Below, piece by piece: positions 18,214-26,695 of a stretch of 64,000 nucleotides of DNA (positions within the stretch are counted from its first letter, which is position 1; every line of letters begins with the position of its first letter). Location of the stretch: assembly GCF_029167645.1 (NCBI RefSeq), contig NZ_CP119147.1, forward strand, positions 62,001-126,000. Reading direction: 5' to 3'. The position numbers and the translations under genes are program-made. Under the pieces are notes generated by a model that ran no database searches, was not told where the DNA came from, and saw only the letters and a program-made list of their open reading frames with translations. This stretch comes from Streptomyces sp. AM 2-1-1 (GTDB lineage Bacteria > Actinomycetota > Actinomycetes > Streptomycetales > Streptomycetaceae).

Positions 18214-18240
18214 TTTTAAAGACTGAACCGTATGAATTTA
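18214..18240 (-). promoter_or_regulatory. possible ARE operator before the receptor gene
   Basis: An AT-rich patch in GC-rich DNA, starting 29 bases upstream of the receptor start, reads TTTTAAAGACTGAACCG followed by TATGAATTTA. Its size, AT content and position fit an autoregulatory ARE plus promoter. The palindrome is imperfect, so this is a candidate only. Confidence 0.4.
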
Positions 18241-18402
18241 ACAGCCCGTACGTCGTCAGAGGCCGTCGCGGGCCCCGCACCGTCCGGCCGAGGGGGCCCG
18301 TAACGGGGAAACTCGACCGAAAAGGCCCGTGCCACATGCCTTCCACCTGCACGTGTATCGAAGGATCCGGAGGAAGGCTGGCTACTTTCCAGGGGCCATT
18401 GC

Positions 18403-18430
18403 AAAACATACTCCGGCGTACGTATCTTGT
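18403..18430 (+). promoter_or_regulatory. possible ARE operator before the afsA-like gene
   Basis: The 28-base segment contains ATACTCCGGCGTACGTAT, a dyad with ATAC and GTAT arms flanked by AAAAC and CTTGT, resembling ScbR/ArpA-type AREs. It lies 50-77 bases upstream of the synthase GTG, where receptor repression would be expected. Confidence 0.5.
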
Positions 18431-18479
18431 CGGCGCGGGCTGCGTGGGGCAGTCGGCCACAGACGGAGGAGCGTGCAGC

Positions 18480-19388
18480 GTGTCGGACACGTATGCCCTG
18501 GTAGAGGGCACGACGAGAGCCGCCGTACCGGGAGAACTCGTCCACCGGGCGAGACCGCGGGACGTCGTACCCACGGGATGGGAACGCAGAGCGGAGAACC
18601 GGTTCCTCGTGAGCGGGATATGGCCCGCGGACCACGGCTTCTTCGCTCCGGCGGACGGCCTGCACGACGCCCTGCTGCTGGTGGAGTCCATGCGGCAGAG
18701 CACGATACTGATCGGTCACGGCGCCTACGGCGTGCCGCTGGACCATCACTTCCTGATGGGGTCGCTGGACTTCACCTGCGACCCCGCGCACCTGCGGGCC
18801 GCGGGGAGCCACGAGGTGGAGCTGGAGGTGTCCCTCTCCGCGACGACGTGGCGGGCGGGCCGCCTCTGCGCGATGGACAGCCGCGTCACGGTCCGCAGGG
18901 AGGGCGGCACGGCCGGCGTCGGCGTCAGCAGCATCAGGATCCTGAGCCCGCGGACCTACGCGAGGCTGCGCGGCGGGCGGACGGGGGCCCTGCGCACGCT
19001 CCCCCCCGGCGCCGGGGTCCCCCCGCACACCGTGGGACGGACCCGCCCCCAGGACGTGCTCCTGGCCCCCGCCTCCCGGAGCGACCTGTGGCAGCTGCGC
19101 GTGGACACCGGCCACACCACCCTCTACCAGGGCCCCAAGGACCACATCCCGGGAATGGTGCTCATCGAGGCGGCCAGACAGGCGGCGTACACCTTAATGG
19201 GCCCCGCGGCGTTCCACCCCGCGGCGGCGACCAACTCCTTCGCCCGCTACGCCGAGTTCGGCGAGCCGATATGGATCGAGGCACGGCCCGGACAGCGCCG
19301 GAACACGGTCGTGGTCACCGGACGCCAGGAAGGGGAGGAAGTCTTCCGGTCCTCGGTGACCGCCCCCGAAGGCGGAGCGGTCCGTTGA
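18480..19388 (+). CDS. AfsA/ScbA-like autoregulator synthase
   Basis: This 302-residue protein, the usual AfsA length, carries two A-factor hotdog domains: one around WPADHGFFAPADGL to DHHFLMGSLDF (about 40-105), one around YQGPKDHIPGMVLIEAARQAAY (about 220-242). AfsA enzymes condense a beta-ketoacyl group from acyl carrier protein with dihydroxyacetone phosphate, the first step to gamma-butyrolactones and butenolides. The GTG at 18480 has GGAGGA about eight bases before it and gives the family N terminus; upstream in-frame codons are non-coding extension. Its stop overlaps a TTG start of a reductase gene. A candidate ARE lies upstream. Confidence 0.92.
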   Translation: MSDTYALVEGTTRAAVPGELVHRARPRDVVPTGWERRAENRFLVSGIWPADHGFFAPADGLHDALLLVESMRQSTILIGHGAYGVPLDHHFLMGSLDFTCDPAHLRAAGSHEVELEVSLSATTWRAGRLCAMDSRVTVRREGGTAGVGVSSIRILSPRTYARLRGGRTGALRTLPPGAGVPPHTVGRTRPQDVLLAPASRSDLWQLRVDTGHTTLYQGPKDHIPGMVLIEAARQAAYTLMGPAAFHPAAATNSFARYAEFGEPIWIEARPGQRRNTVVVTGRQEGEEVFRSSVTAPEGGAVR

Positions 19389-20311
19389 TCCTCGTCACCG
19401 GCGCCACCGGCGTCACCGGCGCGCTCGTCGCCCGCCGGCTGGCCGCGCACCGCGTGCCCGTACGCCTGATGGCCCGGGACCCCCGCCGGGTCGGCGCGGA
19501 CGTTCCGCGGACCGAGACCGTCACGGCCGACTACGCCGACCCCCCCGCCCTGCGGCGCGCACTGCGCGGGGTGCACGCCGCGTTCCTCGTGACGAACCAC
19601 CCCACCGCCCCCCACGACGCGCACTTCCTGGGGGCCGCGGCCGCCGAAGGCGTCGGGCACGTCGTGAAACTCTCCGCCGCGGCCGTCGCCGACGCCACCG
19701 ACGACCTCCTCACCCGCCGCCAGCGGGAGATCGAGGAGGAAGTCCGCGCCGCACCGCTCTCCTGGACACTGCTCAGGCCCCGCGCCTTCATGTCCAACAC
19801 ACTGGCCTGGGCGGCCGGCATCCGCGCCAAGGAAACGGTCGGCGCCCTGTACGGGGACGCCCCCAACACACCCGTCGACCCCCGCGACGTCGCCTCCGTG
19901 GCGGTACGCGCACTGACCCGCCCCGAACACCGGGGCAAGACCTACACCCTGGTCGGACCGCAGACCCTGACAGCCCGGCAGCAAACCGCGATCCTGGGCG
20001 AACTGCTCGGCACACCCGTGGAGTTCCGGGAACGGACCCGGCAGGAAGAGACCGCGGCCCTCGCCCGGCGCCACCCGCCCCACGTGGTCACAGCACTCCT
20101 CCAACGGGCCGATCTCCAAGCTGCCGGAAACAAACGGCGCACCGGCGACGACCTGGAACGGCTGACAGGACACCGCCCCCACTCCTACCGCGACTGGGCA
20201 TCGGACCACCTCCACCACTTCAGCAACCGCCCCGACAACCAAGACGGCCACAGCCAGGACGGCCAGGAGGCCGGAACAGCCGGGACGGCGAAGACGACCG
20301 GCAGAGCATGA
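19385..20311 (+). CDS. NmrA-like NAD(P)-dependent reductase of the autoregulator cassette
   Basis: This 308-residue protein opens with a Rossmann fold (ILVTGATGVTGALVARRLAA) and continues as an atypical short-chain/NmrA-like family member (VKLSAAAVAD, SWTLLRPRAFMSNTL). I place the start at the TTG at 19385, which overlaps the AfsA stop as TTGA and falls exactly before the first beta strand; no ATG or GTG in frame suits. Related reductases beside afsA genes (the scbB position) are thought to reduce the 6-keto group or the butenolide ring during autoregulator synthesis. The C terminus (about 280-308) is Gln/Asp/Gly-rich and runs into a tandem repeat. Confidence 0.8.
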   Translation: MILVTGATGVTGALVARRLAAHRVPVRLMARDPRRVGADVPRTETVTADYADPPALRRALRGVHAAFLVTNHPTAPHDAHFLGAAAAEGVGHVVKLSAAAVADATDDLLTRRQREIEEEVRAAPLSWTLLRPRAFMSNTLAWAAGIRAKETVGALYGDAPNTPVDPRDVASVAVRALTRPEHRGKTYTLVGPQTLTARQQTAILGELLGTPVEFRERTRQEETAALARRHPPHVVTALLQRADLQAAGNKRRTGDDLERLTGHRPHSYRDWASDHLHHFSNRPDNQDGHSQDGQEAGTAGTAKTTGRA

Positions 20312-20332
20312 CGGCATGACGGCCAGGAGAGC

Positions 20333-20421
20333 ATGACGGCCGGGGACGGCATGACGGTCGGGGACGGCATGACGGTCGGGGACGGCATGACGGTCGGGGA
20401 CGGCATGACGGCCGGGACGGC
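20333..20421. repeat. five tandem copies of an 18-bp unit
   Basis: ATGACGGTCGGGGACGGC repeats head to tail at 20351, 20369 and 20387, with variant copies at 20333 and 20405. It starts 22 bases after the reductase stop. The period is a multiple of three but no gene uses it convincingly. Confidence 0.9.
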
Positions 20422-21765
20422 ATGACGGAGACGGACGGGGCGAACACCCCGCCCTCCCCCACGCACCGCCCCGCCCCCGCCCCCGCCCCCGCGACGGGCC
20501 ACAACAGGTCGCGGATCCTTTTTCTCACGCGAGCCGTGCGGGACACGGAACCCACGAACGACCCGCACGGCCCTCCTTTGTCATGCCCTGCACACATCAG
20601 GGGGTGTTCCCCGGGCCCTCCACATCCCCCGGGGCCCACCACGACGCCACCCACCTCCCCGCACGCCTCCACCCGCGCGCAGGACACATCCCCGTCCCGC
20701 AGGGGGCGACGCTCCGCATCCACGGGGCGATCTCCTCGCCCCCGGGGCGACGCTCGCCGTCCGCAGGGCGAGGCTCGCCGTCCGCAGGGGGGCCATGCTC
20801 TGCGTGCGTGTGGGCAACGTCGGCGCGTCGGCGTGGGCCCGGGCCCGCTGCTCGGGTCGGGCACCCTGTCGGCGAGGGTGCCGTCGAAGTCGACCGCCAC
20901 GCCGGCACGGCCCCGACCGCCCAGGATCACGGCACGGCCGGCACGGCCCGCCCCTGTGGTCACCCGCCATCAGCGTGAGCGACGCTCGTCGTCCGCGTGG
21001 ACCACGCCCGCCAGCCGTGGGGGCCATGCACCTCGTCCGCGACGGCGACGCTCCTCGTCCGCGAAGACAACCCTCCTCGTCCGGGGGGGCCGTGCTCCTC
21101 GTCCGCGAGGGCCGTGCGCTCTCGCCCGCGAGAACAACCCTCCTCGTCCGTGGGTGCCGTCGAAATCGACCGCCACGACGGCACGCCCCGACCGCCCAGG
21201 ATCACGGCACGGCCAGCCCCGGTGGTCACCCGCCATCAGCGTGGGCGACGCTCGTCGTCCGCGTGGGCCACGCCCGCCAGCCGTGGGGGCGGACGCTCTT
21301 CGTCCGTGGACCACCGTCCGTGGGGGGCAACGCCCGCCGTCCGTGAGGGGGGCCATACTCCTCGTCCGTGGACCACGCTCACCGTCCGTGGGGGCGACGC
21401 CCGCCTTCCGCCGGGGGCCGTACTCCCCGTCCGCGTGGGCGGACGCTCCTCGTCCGTGGACCACCCTCACCGTCCATGGGGGCAACGCCCGCCTTCCGCG
21501 GGGGCCATGCTCCTCGTCCGTGGGGCGACGCTCACCCCCGTGGGGGCAACGCCCGCCGTCCGCAAGGGCGGACGCTCCTCCCCCGTGGGCCACGCTCACC
21601 GTCCGCGTGGCGGCGACGTCCGCCGTCGGTGGGGGCGACGCTCCGCGTTCCGTGGTGTGAAGGGGTGCTTCCCAGGCAGGTCCGGGGCGGGCACGGGGAG
21701 GGGTGCGGGGCCGTGGACCCCGCATCCCTCAGCCTGGCGGGGCGGACCTTGTTCGGGCCGGCCCC
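20422..21765. other. 1.3-kb gene-free repeat region with duplicated HAD-like fragment
   Basis: No complete gene is supported. The stretch 20690-21660 is dominated by short direct repeats related to CTCGTCCGTGGGGGC and CGACGCTC. Within it a segment of about 140 bases is present twice (20881-21023 and 21157-21290) with high similarity. On the minus strand both copies encode a HAD phosphatase motif, VAVDFDGT, the first continuing as LADRVPDP. I read this as the ruin of a phosphatase-type gene expanded by local duplication, or chance within repeats. Confidence 0.5.
20881..21290. repeat. direct duplication of a ~140-bp segment
   Basis: Copy 1 spans 20881-21023 and copy 2 spans 21157-21290. They share the order CGTCGAAGTCGACCGCCACG, GACCGCCCAGGATCACGGCA, GGTCACCCGCCATCAGCGTG and CGCCCGCCAGCCGTGGGGGC with only scattered mismatches and small indels. 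The 133 bases between them are other short repeats. Confidence 0.85.
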
Positions 21766-21841
21766 GGCCGGCCCGGACGGTGGTGGCCGGCCCGGACGGT
21801 GGTGGCCGGCCCGGACGGTGGTGGCCGGCCCGGACGGTGGT
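21766..21841. repeat. four tandem copies of a 19-bp unit
   Basis: GGCCGGCCCGGACGGTGGT repeats exactly four times and ends five bases before the P450 stop codon. It could act in transcript termination or mRNA 3'-end folding for that leftward gene. Confidence 0.92.
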
Positions 21842-21846
21842 GGGGC

Positions 21847-23103
21847 TCAGGCGTGGAGCAGTACGGGGAGGCGGAGGTGGCCGTTCGAGAGGAACGACGG
21901 CAGCGGCGCCAAGGGCTGCTCCGGCTCCGCGAGCCGCAGGCCGGGGAACCGGCGAAAGAGGGCTTCGAGGGCGACGACCGCCTCCATCCTGGCCAGTGGG
22001 GCCCCCAGGCAGTGGTGCACCCCGTGGCCGAAGGTGAGGTGGGTCCGGCGCGTGCCGCGGGTCACGTCGAACACGTCCGCGTTCCGGCCGTGGACCTCGG
22101 GGTCGCGTCCGGCCCCCGCCGGCGAGACGAGTATCGCGTCCCCGGCCGCGACGACCACACCCCCCACCTCGATGTCCTGGACCGCGTACCGCAGAGGGAC
22201 GTGGAAACCGGGAGGCTCGCACCTGAGGGTCTCCTCCACGACGTCGTCCCAGCTCGCGACGCCCTCACGGACCAGCGCGAGCTGTCCGGGATGGCGCAGC
22301 AGACTGTGCACGGCGTGGTCCAGCAGGTTCACCGTCGTCTCGTAGCCCGCGGAGATGATGAGCAGGACGGTGTCCACCAGCTCCTCCTGGGTCAGGCCCC
22401 CCTCCACCTCCTCGTCCCGCGCGGCGATCAGGCAGGTGATCAGATCGTCGCCCGGCGTGGCGCGCCGGGAATCGACCAGGGCGTTCAGTGCCGCGTAGAG
22501 CTCACCGACGTTCCGCTCCACCGTCTCGGGCGGCACGTCCGTGAGAAAGGTGAGGCCGATCGTGTCCTGGAGCCGGCGGCGCGCCTCCTGCGGAATACCG
22601 AGCAAATCGCAGATGACCTGCACGGGCAGAACAGCGGCGAAGCCTTCTCGTATATCCACCACCTCGCCTTCCGGGGCGGCGGCGAGTTCCTCCAGCAGCA
22701 GACCGGTGAACTCCTCGACCCTCGGTCTGAGTCCACCGATCCTGCGCGCGGTGAACGCCTTCGCGGTGAGCTTTCTCAATCGCTTGTGATCCTCGCCGTA
22801 CGCGGTGATCATGCTGCGCACCGAAACCCAGAGAGAAAGGGGCCAGCCGGCCGGGACATCACCGTTGATCCAGACCGGCCAGTGCTGTTCCGCGTCCTTC
22901 GAGACCCGCGGGTCCGCCAGCAACTGCTTGATCTCCCGATGGCCCGTGACCGACCACACCACGACACCGCCGGGCAGCACGACCCGCGCCACGGGACCGT
23001 ACCCGCGTATACGCGCGATCTCCCCGTGCGGATCCGCACCCAGAGCGTCGATCCGGACGAGATCGGAAGAGAGGACTGAAGACTGGACGGACTGGACGTT
23101 CAC
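21847..23103 (-). CDS. cytochrome P450 (CYP)
   Basis: This is a 418-residue bacterial class I P450. It shows the I-helix oxygen motif [17 protein letters not shown], the K-helix ExxR in EETLR, and the heme loop [18 protein letters not shown] with the iron ligand at Cys365. These soluble monooxygenases take electrons from ferredoxin partners, none of which is encoded nearby. I chose the GTG at 23103 (VNVQSVQSS) because upstream in-frame residues look non-coding. Beside an afsA-type cassette, a P450 parallels the S. rochei SRB and avenolide pathways, where such an enzyme oxidises the side chain of a butenolide signal. A role in tailoring the carrier-cluster product is equally possible. Confidence 0.9.
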   Translation of the reverse strand: MNVQSVQSSVLSSDLVRIDALGADPHGEIARIRGYGPVARVVLPGGVVVWSVTGHREIKQLLADPRVSKDAEQHWPVWINGDVPAGWPLSLWVSVRSMITAYGEDHKRLRKLTAKAFTARRIGGLRPRVEEFTGLLLEELAAAPEGEVVDIREGFAAVLPVQVICDLLGIPQEARRRLQDTIGLTFLTDVPPETVERNVGELYAALNALVDSRRATPGDDLITCLIAARDEEVEGGLTQEELVDTVLLIISAGYETTVNLLDHAVHSLLRHPGQLALVREGVASWDDVVEETLRCEPPGFHVPLRYAVQDIEVGGVVVAAGDAILVSPAGAGRDPEVHGRNADVFDVTRGTRRTHLTFGHGVHHCLGAPLARMEAVVALEALFRRFPGLRLAEPEQPLAPLPSFLSNGHLRLPVLLHA

Positions 23104-23580
23104 CGGTGTTCCCGCTCTCGATAGGAGGATGACAAAGCACGCACAGCATCCGGCCCCGCCAATTCCCAGAGAACGGCGCGGCCGATGTACGGGCCGACGC
23201 CCAGCAGACTCCATTTCCCGGCCCTCGTCAACAGGGCCGGGATTCCACCCGATATTACCCGGGGCACGAAATAGGGAAAACCCTTTTCGAGCAGAAAGAC
23301 AAGCGTCCGGAAAACACCTCCTGCGTCACAGCAGAACACTCACGCACCACCCCACCCGGGCGGAAAACAACCCGACGGCCACCCCCCACTCCCCCGCCAT
23401 CCCCATTCCTCACGAACAGCCCGCCCGGAGGACCCGGGACAACGGGCCGGCCCCGCGATGAACGCGCGAACACACCAGCCACCCACCCCTCGCCAAGCAC
23501 ACACGCCCCACCCGGCAGGACCCCGGGAAATCCCCTCCCGCCCCGGTCACCACAAGGATTTCCCCACCCGGCCGGCCACC

Positions 23581-23935
23581 GGGAAGGTCCCTCCCCCCAC
23601 AGCCACCAGCAGGGTCCCTCCTGCCCACACCCACCAGCAGGGTTTCACCGCCCCGCGGACACCAGGAGAATCACTCCTCCCCCGCAACCGCCGAGAGGGT
23701 CACTCCCCTCTCCCGCGGCCACCGGGAGGGTTGCTCCTCCCCACGACCACCAGCAAGGTTTCACCGCCCCGCAACCACCGGGAGGGTCCCCTCCTCCCCA
23801 CGGCCACGGGCTGCTCCTCCCCCGCGGCCACCGGGCGGGTCGCTCCTCCCCTCCCCCGGCCAGCGGGGGGTTGCTCCTCCCCGCGGGCCGGGGAGGGTTG
23901 CTCCTCCCCCGTGGCCACCGGGGCGGGCAGTGGGT
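23581..23935. repeat. array of ~30-bp degenerate repeats with hairpin cores
   Basis: About ten units follow the pattern CACCGGGAGGGT, 3-6 variable bases, CTCCTCCCC, CACGGC. Several units are internal inverted repeats (GGGAGGGTTGCTCCTCCC), so each could fold as a small hairpin. Copies vary by substitutions and 1-8 base indels. It is not CRISPR: no conserved repeat with unique spacers of constant size. Confidence 0.7.
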
Positions 23936-24459
23936 GGAAGGGCTCCCGCCGCGTGCGGCCGTCGACATCCGCACCCCCTCGCCACCGTCTCCACGCGCCG
24001 CTCACCCGGTTCGGGTTCGCCTCCTTCGGCGGCAGCCACCCGGCCCGGCACTGCGCCGGCACGTCACGGCGACCACCGTCCCGCCCCCGGCCCCCGGCAT
24101 CCCGGCATCCCGGGCTGCCCGAGGAGCTGTGGCAGCTGCTCGTCCAGTGCCTGACCAGAGCCCCCCGCCTCCCGGCTGCGCGCCTCCCAGCCCGGCGGCC
24201 CCGCAGCAAGTAGTCCGGCCGGCGATGATCCGGGCGGCCCGGGTGCGCAACAGGGTGCCGATGACCTTGTCGACCCGAAGTCGGTGACCGCAGGGCGGTG
24301 CACGAGCCGCCGGGGCCGAGCGGACCCCGTGGCGAAGGGAGACCCCCTGCGGATCACCGACGACCGGCCATGACAGCCGCGCCCAGACACCGATCACCGA
24401 CCGGACCCGACAACCGCGCCCGGACGGCGGCGGGCATCCCGGCGCGAGACGGCAGAGCG

Positions 24460-24890
24460 GGGCGGGGTGTCGCGGCGGTACCCCCCGGGCCGGCCGACGG
24501 GATGTCGCGGCGGAGGGGGTGGGGGGTCGTGGCGGGTGCCCCCGGGCGGGCCGGCGGGATGTTGCGGCGGAGGGGGGTGGGGTGTCGCGGCGGTACCGCC
24601 CGGGGCGGGCCGGCGGGATGTCGCGGCGGAGGGGGGTGGGGGGTCGCTGCGGTACCGCCCGGGCGGGCGGCGGGGTGTCGCGGCGGAGGGGGGTGGGGGG
24701 TCGCGGAGGGGGTGGGGGGTCGTGGCGGGTACCCCCGGGCCGGTCGGCGGGGTGTCGCGGCGGAGGGGGTGAGGTGTCGCGGAGGGGGTGGGGGTCGCGG
24801 CGGGTACCCCTGGGCCGGCCGGCGGGGGTCGTGGCCAAGGGGGGTGGGGTGTCGCGGCGGAGGGGGGTGGGGGGTCGCGGAGGGGGACGG
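24460..24890. repeat. array of G-rich repeats (about 50-70 bp)
   Basis: Roughly seven irregular copies of a unit containing TGTCGCGGCGGAGGGGGGTG, then GGGGGTCG and CGGGCCGGCGGG. Runs of four to six G recur on the plus strand, giving G-quadruplex potential. The array ends just past the 3' end of the leftward response regulator gene. Confidence 0.75.
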
Positions 24891-24935
24891 CGGGGCCGGC
24901 CGGCTGCGCCGTCGTGCCGTGGGGTTGTCGTGTTG

Positions 24936-25592
24936 TCAGCGTGGTCCGATCTGGAATCCGACCCCGCGGACGGTGAGGATCCAGTCGCCCGAGCCCAGCT
25001 TGTTCCGCAGGCTGCACACGTGGGTGTCCAGGGTGCGCCGGGACCAGGAACCGGCCCAGACCTCCTGCATCAGCAGCTTGCGGGGCACCACGCCGCCGCG
25101 GTGCGCGGCCAGCAGGTGCAGGAGGTCGAACTCCTTGGGCGTCAGATCCAGCGGCCGGCCGGCCAGGGTCGCCCTGCGTCTCTCGGTGTCGATCCGCAGC
25201 CCGCCGCACGCCGTGACCCCACCGCCCGGCCCGCCCGGGACGGGAGCGTGCGGCCGGAAGCGCCGCATGACCGCCTCCATGCGCGCCATCAGCTCCTGCA
25301 GCCCGTAGGGCTTGGCCAGATAGTCGTCCGCTCCCGCGCGAAGGCCCAGCACCCGGTCGAGTTCACTGTCCCGGGAAGTCACCGCGATCACGGGGATGTC
25401 ATCCACCCGGCGGATGCTCCGGCACACCTCCAGACCGTCCAGATCGGGAAGATCCAGATCGAGGAGGACCAGATCCGCCTGCCCGTAAGCGCGAAGAGCC
25501 GCCGTCCCCGTCACCGCACCCGCCGCCCGGTGACCATGACGGCGCAGAGCCCGCATCAGGGGATCCGCCTCGGCCGGATCACTCTCCACCAC
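24936..25592 (-). CDS. OmpR/PhoB-type response regulator (orphan)
   Basis: This 218-residue two-domain regulator has a receiver domain (about 1-105: acidic pair in ESD, phospho-acceptor Asp in LLDLDLPDLDG, switch Thr/Ser in VTSRD, Lys in YLAKPYG) and a C-terminal winged helix (about 125-218: LTPKEFDLLHLLAAHRGGVV, then RRTLDTHVCSLRNKL). All key receiver residues are present. No histidine kinase gene is adjacent. The frame is open upstream and encodes WRVLVV before the GTG at 25592, so the true start may be an unusual codon that restores the first beta strand. Similar orphan regulators occur beside butyrolactone-controlled clusters. It is divergent from the second ArpA-like gene. Confidence 0.85.
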   Translation of the reverse strand: MVESDPAEADPLMRALRRHGHRAAGAVTGTAALRAYGQADLVLLDLDLPDLDGLEVCRSIRRVDDIPVIAVTSRDSELDRVLGLRAGADDYLAKPYGLQELMARMEAVMRRFRPHAPVPGGPGGGVTACGGLRIDTERRRATLAGRPLDLTPKEFDLLHLLAAHRGGVVPRKLLMQEVWAGSWSRRTLDTHVCSLRNKLGSGDWILTVRGVGFQIGPR

Positions 25593-25933
25593 CAGAACGC
25601 GCCAGCCCCCGCCCCCTCGGCGCCCACCGGCACCACGTCCGCCCGGCCCGGAACACCACCCGGCACCCCGCCCGGCCCGCCGCGCGCCTCACCCTGACCC
25701 CCACGCACGCCGGGAACACGGTACGCAAGCAGGCCTGTGTCGCCAGCCATGGCTTCATTTCCCCTCGAGTGGATCACCACGCAACCCGTCAACCGATTAT
25801 AAGACGCCGAAGAATGTTTTTGTCAAAGGTCCTGACGCGGACGAAAAGTACACTCTGCGGGTTTATCAACCCATCAGCAACGGGCATTCTTCCTTTTCGC
25901 CTCAAAACGACTTCCGGCCAGCCTGGCGCGAAA

Positions 25934-25959
25934 GTCCCTATAAAATACTCATAAGGGAC
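25934..25959 (+). promoter_or_regulatory. inverted repeat operator/promoter before the second TetR gene
   Basis: GTCCCTAT, nine AT-rich bases, then ATAAGGGAC form a near-perfect dyad in a notably AT-rich stretch of an otherwise very GC-rich region. It lies between the divergent response regulator and TetR genes, as expected for an autorepressor site. The surrounding bases 25800-25980 probably hold both promoters. Confidence 0.6.
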
Positions 25960-26029
25960 ATAGGCCTCGGCGGGCTGGCATCAAATGATTCTTCTTAGTA
26001 CTGATGTCTTCATGTTGCCGTCACAGCCG

Positions 26030-26695
26030 ATGGACGATCCCGGACAGCCCCCCGCCCACCGCACCGGAAAAGGACGACAGGAACGCTCCCTGCGCACCCG
26101 CGGAGCCCTCCTGCACGCCGCCGCCGAACAGTTCGAGACCAACGGATACGAACGGACCCGCCTCAGCGAGGTCACCGCCGCGGCCGGCGTCACCAGCGGA
26201 GCCCTCCACTTCCACTTCCCCAACAAACAAGAACTCGCCGACGCCGTCGAGGAAACAGCCCTCCACCACCTCCACCAAGCAGCCCGGCAAACCCCCCACA
26301 CCCCCCACAACGCCCTCCAGACACTCATCGACACCACCCACGCCCTCGCCCGCACCCTCCACCACGACGTCATCACCCGCGCCGGCCTCCGCCTCAACAG
26401 CGACGCCCGCGAACGCACCTGCCTCAACCTGCGCCACACCTGGCAGAGCTACGTCCAAACCACCCTCACCCACGCCGCGACCCAAGGAACCCTCACCCCC
26501 CACACCACACCCTGGCAACTCGCCCAAACCATCACCGGAGCAACCATCGGCTACGAAACCCTCGCCCGACACAACAAAAACTGGCTCACCCCACCCACCA
26601 TCACCAACCTCTTCCACCACCTCCTCCACCACACCGTCACCCCCACCACCCTCACCCACCTCCACCTCAACGGCACCCCACCCACCCACCCCTAA
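26030..26695 (+). CDS. second ArpA-like TetR regulator (butyrolactone receptor or pseudo-receptor)
   Basis: This 221-residue TetR-family protein has the family HTH (RGALLHAAAEQFETNGYERT, then SGALHFHFPNKQELA) and a shared Trp in LRHTWQSYVQTTL. The sensor half is unusually rich in His and Thr. ArpA-family pseudo-receptors such as ScbR2 and JadR2 lack true autoregulator binding and often respond to antibiotics, repressing the synthase gene; which type this is cannot be told from sequence alone. The ATG at 26030 (MDDPGQPP) is preferred; ATG 26012 and 25985 are possible. A palindrome lies upstream. C-rich codon bias becomes extreme towards the 3' end. Confidence 0.85.
   Translation: MDDPGQPPAHRTGKGRQERSLRTRGALLHAAAEQFETNGYERTRLSEVTAAAGVTSGALHFHFPNKQELADAVEETALHHLHQAARQTPHTPHNALQTLIDTTHALARTLHHDVITRAGLRLNSDARERTCLNLRHTWQSYVQTTLTHAATQGTLTPHTTPWQLAQTITGATIGYETLARHNKNWLTPPTITNLFHHLLHHTVTPTTLTHLHLNGTPPTHP

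Larger units (their letters stand above)
23104..24935. other. 1.8-kb region without genes, holding two repeat arrays
   Basis: Between the P450 start and the response-regulator stop, both on the minus strand, I find no gene with supporting codon use and ribosome site. Bases 23104-23340 must contain the P450 promoter. 23581-23935 and 24460-24890 are repeat arrays. 23940-24450 shows nothing recognisable. Confidence 0.5.

Noticed and set aside
16134..18479. Very long plus-strand open frame extending upstream of the AfsA-like gene
   Set aside because: It crosses the MFS gene, repeats and the antisense of the TetR gene; GC-rich DNA keeps such frames open. The ribosome site and homology place the start at 18480.
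20220..20963. 247-codon minus-strand frame with a HAD motif as an intact gene
   Set aside because: Most of its length is tandem-repeat translation (SCRPRP units) and it overlaps the reductase 3' end; only the short motif is of interest, so it is reported as a fragment.
23581..23935. Possible CRISPR array
   Set aside because: Repeats are degenerate, unit spacing varies, there are no unique spacers of equal length, and no cas genes occur in the window.
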